Positions 33,279 through 38,019 of a DNA stretch of 38,019 nucleotides are shown here, in pieces. The notes below the pieces were generated by a model. That model saw nothing but the letters and a program-made list of their open reading frames with translations. It ran no database searches and had not been told where the DNA came from. The DNA is from Phycisphaerales bacterium (GTDB taxonomy: Bacteria; Planctomycetota; Phycisphaerae; Phycisphaerales; SM1A02). The translations under genes and the position numbers were made by a program. The DNA is taken from positions 1-38,019 of the forward strand of contig JAPKCC010000021.1 in assembly GCA_028823105.1 (NCBI GenBank), in the 5' to 3' direction. Position 1 is the stretch's first letter. Every line of letters begins with the position of its first letter.

Positions 33279-35612
33279 ATGACACCCGAAACCCGCCGCC
33301 GCATCGTCACCAGCGTGGTCCTGCTCATCGCCAGCATTGTGCTGGTGATCGGCTTCCTTCGACCACAGGACTCCGAGGATCCGACGACCGGTGAAGAGGT
33401 CGCCGTGGCGACCACCGTTCCCGCGGAAACGACCGATCCCAAGGAAGTGCCGGTAACGGCAACCTCCGGAGAGGCGACCGTCGAACCTTCGACGCCAATG
33501 CCTTCCGCAGAGTCTCCGACTGAAGAACCAGAAGCCTCCAGCCCCCCACCGACGGAGACCGAAAAAGCGCCGGCAGTCGGTGACGGTGTGGTCTGGAACG
33601 CCCGGCCGAGCGGATCGCCGATCGACGTGACTCCCACGGATCTCGGCTCGCTCGACCCCGAGACGGATCGCTACCGGATCCGCTTCTCGACCGATGGGGC
33701 CGGGATCGATTCGATCGTCTTCAGCGACTTCTGGACGGAAGCCCGCCAGAAAAGGGCGGCCGCGGCCCATCGCCTGAACCCTTCGGCCACGCCCCTCCCC
33801 CCCGAATCAGATCGGTACGCCCTTCGACAGTCGGCGCTCGGTAGCAACGCCATCCCGCTGCTCTCCGCCGCCGGATTGAACATCAACGGCGAATTCGTCT
33901 CGCTCTTCGGAGGCGTCTGGTCAGAGGTCGAGTTGGGCACCTTCGCCACCGAGATCTTCGAAGAGGGGAGCGACACCGCCGGCTTCCGCGTGACCCGTCG
34001 TTTCGTCCTTGCGAAGAACGGCTACGACATCGCCCTCCAGCAGCGGATCGAGAATCTCACCGCGGAACCGGCCGACGTCCAGTGGGTCCAGTACGGCCCC
34101 GGCGACCTCGATCGTGATCGTGGCTCATTCATTGAAGTACGCCGCTTCCACTTCGGCTATCTGATGCCGATCGACCGAGATCCCACCCAGTCCAGCGTCG
34201 TCGCGAACGGACAGCTCTACGAACGCCAGGCGATTCTCGACGTGGTTGAGGAACGGAACGAGGCGGTTCGATCGGGATTGGACGGTAACGCCGGCGAATT
34301 CGACATCTGGCCGAACGAAACCAGTCGCGAGCAGGAACTGACCCTGAGCTGGTTCGGTGCCACCAATCGATACTTCACCCTCTGCGTGCACGCCCCCTTC
34401 GACGAAGCGACCGGGCGGACGTCCCGCTCGATCACGGAGAGCGTGCAGACGGTCTTCCCGAACGCCGATCTCACCGCCCCGGCCGATCGGCAGGTGTTGG
34501 TGACGGAGCTCTACGGACCGACCAAGACCATCGCCGCCGGATCGACCGCGGACTGGGACCTCGGTATCTACGCGGGCCCCCTCGAACGCAACATCCTCGG
34601 CGCAGGCGAGCCGTACACCTCCCTCAACATGCGGGCGCTGATCGTCTACCTGATGAGCGGGTGCTGCACCTTCTGCACGTTCACTTGGCTTGCAGACTTC
34701 CTGGTGGTCTTCCTCACCTTCATCCATGGCGTCACCTTCGACTGGGCGCTCGCGATCGTGATCCTGGTGTGCATCGTTCGGACGATCCTCCATCCGGTCA
34801 TGAAGAAGGGCCAGGTCCAGATGCAGCGGGTCAGCCGACTGATGTCCGAGCTGAAGCCCGAGATCGACGCGTTGCAGAAGAAGCTCAAGGGAGATCCCGC
34901 CAAAATGCAGGCGGAGCAGCGACGGCTATTCATGGAGCGTGGCGTGAACCCGCTTGGTTGCGTCGGCGGCCTTCTCCCGACCTTCCTCCAGATGCCGATC
35001 TGGATCGCCCTGTACGCGGTGCTCTTCTTTGCCTTCGAACTTCGACAGCAGGAAGCATTCTTCGGCGTCTTCCAGTTGCTCCCCGACGTGGTGGTCGGAA
35101 ACGCCACCGTCTTTGGCCAATTCCTCGGTGATCTGAGTCGTCCCGACCACTTCGTCGAGTTCGGAACCCCCGTCAACATCTACATCACCAAGTTGACGGG
35201 TATCAACGTTCTCCCCTTGATGATGGGGTTCATCTTCTACGTCCAGCAGAAGTACATGAGCCCGCCGCCCAGCCCGAGCATGACCGACGAACAGAAGCAG
35301 CAGCAGAAGATCATGAAGATCATGATGGTGGTGCTCTTCCCGGTGATGCTCTTCCAGGCACCAAGCGGCCTGACGCTCTACATCCTGACCTCCAGCTCGA
35401 TCGGGATCATCGAAGGCCGACGCATCCGCAAGCTCGTCGACAAGATGGACTTCTCCGCGAAGCCCATTCCTGAGAAGACGAAGAAGGCCGGATCGGGCAA
35501 GACCAAGGATCGCATGGCCCGGATGTACGCCGAGAAGCTCGCCGAAGCCAAGGCGAAGCGTGATCGGAAGGCCAAGGGTCCGCCGAAGAACTACAAGAAG
35601 CGAGATCCGTGA
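33279..35612 (+). CDS. yidC: Membrane protein insertase YidC
   Basis: A 777-residue inner-membrane insertase, longer than the 540-residue E. coli protein. TM1 is about 10-26 (VTSVVLLIASIVLVIGFL). A Pro/Glu/Thr-rich linker (about 27-105) leads to a large periplasmic beta-domain (about 105-440). From about 450 the conserved YidC/Oxa1 domain follows: the hydrophobic hairpin, ILHPVMKKGQVQMQRVSRLMSELKPEIDALQKKLKGDPAKMQAEQ (cytoplasmic helices), then LGCVGGLLPTFLQMPIWIALYAVL and later membrane segments. The tail is basic (KAKRDRKAKGPPKNYKKRD), suited to ribosome contact. No ribosome site is visible before the ATG. The gene overlaps mnmE by four bases, and this order is widely conserved in bacteria. 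Confidence 0.94.
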   Translation: MTPETRRRIVTSVVLLIASIVLVIGFLRPQDSEDPTTGEEVAVATTVPAETTDPKEVPVTATSGEATVEPSTPMPSAESPTEEPEASSPPPTETEKAPAVGDGVVWNARPSGSPIDVTPTDLGSLDPETDRYRIRFSTDGAGIDSIVFSDFWTEARQKRAAAAHRLNPSATPLPPESDRYALRQSALGSNAIPLLSAAGLNINGEFVSLFGGVWSEVELGTFATEIFEEGSDTAGFRVTRRFVLAKNGYDIALQQRIENLTAEPADVQWVQYGPGDLDRDRGSFIEVRRFHFGYLMPIDRDPTQSSVVANGQLYERQAILDVVEERNEAVRSGLDGNAGEFDIWPNETSREQELTLSWFGATNRYFTLCVHAPFDEATGRTSRSITESVQTVFPNADLTAPADRQVLVTELYGPTKTIAAGSTADWDLGIYAGPLERNILGAGEPYTSLNMRALIVYLMSGCCTFCTFTWLADFLVVFLTFIHGVTFDWALAIVILVCIVRTILHPVMKKGQVQMQRVSRLMSELKPEIDALQKKLKGDPAKMQAEQRRLFMERGVNPLGCVGGLLPTFLQMPIWIALYAVLFFAFELRQQEAFFGVFQLLPDVVVGNATVFGQFLGDLSRPDHFVEFGTPVNIYITKLTGINVLPLMMGFIFYVQQKYMSPPPSPSMTDEQKQQQKIMKIMMVVLFPVMLFQAPSGLTLYILTSSSIGIIEGRRIRKLVDKMDFSAKPIPEKTKKAGSGKTKDRMARMYAEKLAEAKAKRDRKAKGPPKNYKKRDP

Positions 35613-37090
35613 ACCCGGCCGATGGGGCCACGATCGTCGCGACCGGGACGCCACCCGGACGCGGAGCCAGGGCATTGATCAGATGCTCCGGCATGGGGAT
35701 CCTCTCGGAACTCGATGGCCTTCTGCTCGGCGCGGCAACGGATGCCGGTCGCCAGGGAACTCGAGGCATCTTCCCCGGCCGCCTGCGATTACCCGAGTGG
35801 CCCGCGGACGACGCGCGGTCGAATGGCCCCTCGGCCCAAGGCGAACTCTTCGTACCCTGCCTCGCGGCGATCTTCCCCGGCCCTTCAACATTTACCGGCG
35901 AAGATGTGCTCGAAGTCGAAGTGCCCGGTCATCCGACGCTGGTGCAGGCGATCAATCGCACGTTGATCAACCACTTCGAGCAGACCACGGGGGGCGCGAG
36001 ATCCGCAGGACCCGGGGAATTTTCCGCGAGGGCGTTTCTTGCCGGACGGTTGTCTCCCGCGCAAGCCTCGGGGATCGCCGACCTCATCGCGGCCGATCGC
36101 GATGAAGACCTCGAGGCCGCAGATCGCCTTCGCCAGGGCCCGGATGGCCACGCCTTGTCCGAAAGTGGAACTCGCCTGGCGGAAACCATCGCTCGCATCG
36201 AAGCTGGCATCGATTTCACCGATGAAGAAGACGTGGTGTCCTGCACCGCCGCTGAACTCCGAATCATGATCGCCTCGACACGGCGGGGCTTGGAGTCCAT
36301 CGCCCGCTGGACCTCGCTCGCTGGTCCAGCCCAACGAGATCGACCGGTCGTCGTCCTGGCGGGTCCACCCAACGCCGGCAAGTCCACACTCTTTAACGCG
36401 ATGGTCGGCGGCGAACGCGTCGTCGTCTCGCCGATCGCCGGGACGACCCGTGATCTGGTTCAAGCAGATCTCGACCTTGAATTCGAGGGCGATCGTCGTC
36501 GGATCCGACTGGTGGATACCGCCGGGCTTGGCGAATCTGATGATCCATTGCAGGACCTCGCCTCTGCTCGATCCCGAGCGGCGTTGGAGGAGGCCGACGT
36601 GGTGGTGTGGTGCCTCCCGGGTCATGCCGCCGAGGATGCGCGTCCTGCTCATCGCCTGGAGTTGGCTTCGGCCTCCGGCCGGTACCTCGACATTCGGACG
36701 AAGACGGACCTGGAGTCGATCGCCGACGCACCGGACGCCCGATCAGATGTTGCCCGAGTCAGCCTCCGGCCCGGGCGACCCGCCACCGGCCTCGACGATC
36801 TGAATGGTCGCCTGAGCCGGAAACTGGACGATTTGGCGGCTGGCGGCGATCGCCTGGCGAGCCGCGGGTGGCGACAACTTCAGACGGCGTCCGTCACCGG
36901 TGCCTTCGATGCCCTTGATGCCGTCGAAGTGCTCCTTGGAGACACCGCCAACGAGTCCGGAATCCCCTCACCGGAGATTGTCGCCGCCGAACTCCGGACC
37001 GCACTTGATGCGATCAGGCGTCTCGAAGGCGACGTCGACCCGGAGGAAGTGCTCGACCTGGTCTTCGGCCGCTTCTGCATCGGAAAATAG
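35609..37090 (+). CDS. mnmE: tRNA uridine-5-carboxymethylaminomethyl modification GTPase MnmE
   Basis: A 493-residue GTPase that, with MnmG, modifies the wobble uridine (U34) of certain tRNAs. The N-terminal formyl-THF-binding domain (1-125) includes GPSTFTGEDVLEVEVPGHP. A helical domain has RAFLAGRLSPAQASGIADLI. The inserted G domain has the P-loop GPPNAGKS (252-259), SPIAGTTRD and DTAGLGESDD; the usual NKxD guanine motif appears as TKTD. The protein ends with the catalytic-cysteine motif FCIGK (489-493), as required. The start is a GTG at 35609 overlapping the yidC stop (GTGA), so the two are co-translated. Confidence 0.95.
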   Translation: MNPADGATIVATGTPPGRGARALIRCSGMGILSELDGLLLGAATDAGRQGTRGIFPGRLRLPEWPADDARSNGPSAQGELFVPCLAAIFPGPSTFTGEDVLEVEVPGHPTLVQAINRTLINHFEQTTGGARSAGPGEFSARAFLAGRLSPAQASGIADLIAADRDEDLEAADRLRQGPDGHALSESGTRLAETIARIEAGIDFTDEEDVVSCTAAELRIMIASTRRGLESIARWTSLAGPAQRDRPVVVLAGPPNAGKSTLFNAMVGGERVVVSPIAGTTRDLVQADLDLEFEGDRRRIRLVDTAGLGESDDPLQDLASARSRAALEEADVVVWCLPGHAAEDARPAHRLELASASGRYLDIRTKTDLESIADAPDARSDVARVSLRPGRPATGLDDLNGRLSRKLDDLAAGGDRLASRGWRQLQTASVTGAFDALDAVEVLLGDTANESGIPSPEIVAAELRTALDAIRRLEGDVDPEEVLDLVFGRFCIGK

Positions 37091-37146
37091 CGTTGTTGCG
37101 AGCTCGCCAAATAGGCGAAGCCATCGCCGCATCTGCCGTATCCGCC

Positions 37147-37152
37147 TACAAT
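37147..37152 (+). promoter_or_regulatory. Candidate -10 element of the thioesterase gene (leaderless)
   Basis: TACAAT lies 8 bases before the ATG at 37161. No Shine-Dalgarno sequence is present. Confidence 0.42.
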
Positions 37153-37160
37153 ACGGCCAA

Positions 37161-37595
37161 ATGCCTCGAATCCGCCCCGTTCGTGAATCATCATTCGATG
37201 CTTCTCTCAGCCTTCGATCCCATTCGATCGAGGTCCGGGTTCGGTACTGCGAATGTGACCCCATGGGTGTGGTTCACCACGCCAACTATGCGATCTGGTT
37301 CGAGATGGGTCGAACGGAGATGCTTCGGTCACAGGGAGGCAACTACCGTGACCTCGAGACGGAAGGGCGATTTCTGGTCGTGGTCGATCTCGCCACCCGT
37401 TTTAAGAAGCCGGCTCGGTACGACGACGAACTGACCCTGACCACGCACTTGCTCGAAGCCACCCCCGCGAGGCTTCGGCATGGCTACGAGCTCACCAGGG
37501 GACAGACCACCCTCGCCACGGCGACCTCCTCGCTGGCCTGCGTCGACGGCAACGGCTCCCTGCAACCGATCCCAACTGGGCTTGAGGCCCGCTGA
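37161..37595 (+). CDS. YbgC-like acyl-CoA thioesterase (4HBT hotdog fold)
   Basis: A 144-residue hotdog-fold thioesterase. VRYCECDPMGVVHHANYAIWFEMGR (about 27-51) matches the 4-hydroxybenzoyl-CoA thioesterase/YbgC signature, including the catalytic Asp33 in DPMGVV and the HxxY pair. ATRFKKPARYDDELTLTTHL and the ending in a beta-strand follow the family. The likely substrates are short- or branched-chain acyl-CoA or acyl-ACP; which one is not visible. In many bacteria ybgC lies beside tol-pal, but not here. The start at 37161 is taken for the -10-like TACAAT 8 bases upstream and for length; the long upstream frame overlaps mnmE. Confidence 0.9.
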   Translation: MPRIRPVRESSFDASLSLRSHSIEVRVRYCECDPMGVVHHANYAIWFEMGRTEMLRSQGGNYRDLETEGRFLVVVDLATRFKKPARYDDELTLTTHLLEATPARLRHGYELTRGQTTLATATSSLACVDGNGSLQPIPTGLEAR

Positions 37596-37730
37596 GTCGG
37601 CGAGCACGGGAACGCGAGGCCGCGAGGCCGTCGACGGAATCATGCGAAGGAAGCCTACGACGCGGCTGACGCAGCGTCCGAGTAGTCAACCGAGCCGAAG
37701 CCGAGCCGAAGTGGTCACGAACGCAATGGC

Positions 37731-37770
37731 AAAAAAGAGAGAACGGTCAGCCTTGAAGGCTGACCGTTCT
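37731..37770 (-). terminator. Terminator of the PEP-CTERM gene
   Basis: A near-perfect palindrome (37740-37770, AGAACGGTCAGCCTT and its complement around a single G). On the minus strand it is followed by CTCT and six T residues. It lies 59 bases after the stop at 37830. Confidence 0.88.
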
Positions 37771-37829
37771 CGAAAGAGCTAGTGAGAGAGACTCTTCCGT
37801 CTCTATCAAGCGTCCTGAAGAATCAGGAC

Positions 37830-38019
37830 TCAGCGACGACGGCGTCGCATACCGACCAGACCAAGACCGGCAAGACCGGCAATGGCGGGCGAGGGAACCA
37901 CGATCAGGAGATCCTGGTTCGTGGCGTTCGTGCCGCCGAGCAGGGCACCGAAGTTGTTCCAGCCACCAGTGCCGAGAGCGTTGATCATCGCGGTCGCGTT
38001 GGTCAACACGTCGTTGCTG
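37830..38019 (-). CDS. Exported protein with PEP-CTERM-like C-terminal sorting signal (5' end outside window)
   Basis: Only the last 63 codons are visible. The body reads LTNATAMINALGTGGWNNFGALLGG. It ends with VVPSPA, a hydrophobic helix (IAGLAGLGLVGM) and five arginines, then stop. This is the layout of PEP-CTERM anchors (VPxP motif, transmembrane helix, basic cluster), in the VPSPA variant frequent in Phycisphaerae. Such proteins are exported and processed by an exosortase encoded elsewhere. The rest of the protein and its function cannot be seen. A strong terminator follows. Confidence 0.85.
   Translation of the reverse strand, partial: SNDVLTNATAMINALGTGGWNNFGALLGGTNATNQDLLIVVPSPAIAGLAGLGLVGMRRRRR

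Noticed and set aside
31746-33770. A 674-codon minus-strand frame across the hybrid kinase, phosphatase and yidC
   Set aside because: It runs antisense through three recognised genes and has no recognisable domain.
1-38019. CRISPR arrays, tRNA and rRNA genes
   Set aside because: No regularly spaced repeats of about 25-37 bp, no tRNA cloverleaf or CCA-ending candidate, and no rRNA-like stretch was recognised by eye.

Overview
The window reads as chromosomal DNA of a planctomycete, most likely class Phycisphaerae. The signs are high GC with strong use of GAT/CGA-type codons, secreted proteins ending in dockerin-like 'NGADLG...LLAxWG' calcium-binding repeats, a PEP-CTERM-like sorting tail ending in five arginines at the right edge, a planctomycete-style Ser/Thr kinase remnant, and a signal peptidase I with a very large insertion. 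This placement rests on protein features and not on a marker-gene tree.

Layout, left to right. 1-2.4 kb: N-terminal part of a REP-associated (Y1/IS200-like) transposase, then an FdhF/YdeP-type molybdopterin oxidoreductase. 2.5-8.3 kb: accessory and exported proteins: a TM2 protein, a VCBS/FG-GAP protein with dockerin-like tail, a small Ig-like dockerin-like protein, a broken kinase gene, a putative lipoprotein, and a membrane-anchored protein with 23-residue repeats. 8.4-21.3 kb: mostly housekeeping genes: lepB, gmk, tmk, a zinc-ribbon membrane protein followed by a NeuD-like acyltransferase, another zinc-ribbon membrane protein, two tandem DUF481 outer-membrane proteins, a YggS-type PLP protein, gpmI, a P-loop kinase-like protein, an HD-domain hydrolase and der. 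21.4-25.4 kb: a compact RiPP locus, in which a 107-residue precursor with a nitrile-hydratase-like leader and Gly-Gly site is transcribed divergently from an 1125-residue class II lanthipeptide synthetase (LanM). 25.7-37.6 kb: a PSP1/RicT-like protein overlapping a fumarylacetoacetase-family gene, dihydrolipoamide dehydrogenase, a hybrid histidine kinase, a metallophosphatase, yidC overlapping mnmE (a conserved order), and a YbgC-like thioesterase. 37.8 kb to the end: the C-terminus of a PEP-CTERM-like exported protein with its terminator.

The most interesting system is the lanthipeptide locus. The precursor carries a 26-residue core with three Cys and five Ser/Thr. The cyclase domain of the LanM has a Cys-Cys-Gly zinc site like the substrate-tolerant ProcM enzymes of marine picocyanobacteria, in place of the usual Cys-His-Gly. 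No transporter, protease, immunity or regulatory gene lies beside it. The enzyme may therefore rely on export and leader-removal functions encoded elsewhere, and might serve additional unlinked precursors.

Two genome-style features recur. At least nine genes have a TANNNT-like hexamer only 6-9 bp before the start codon and no Shine-Dalgarno sequence, which suggests leaderless transcripts, while other genes have clear GGAG/AAGG sites. Four spacers hold short tandem repeats with 8-10 bp units close to gene starts. Perfect hairpin terminators follow the DUF481 pair, der, the 23-residue-repeat protein, the small dockerin-like protein and the PEP-CTERM gene. No tRNA, rRNA or CRISPR array was recognised.
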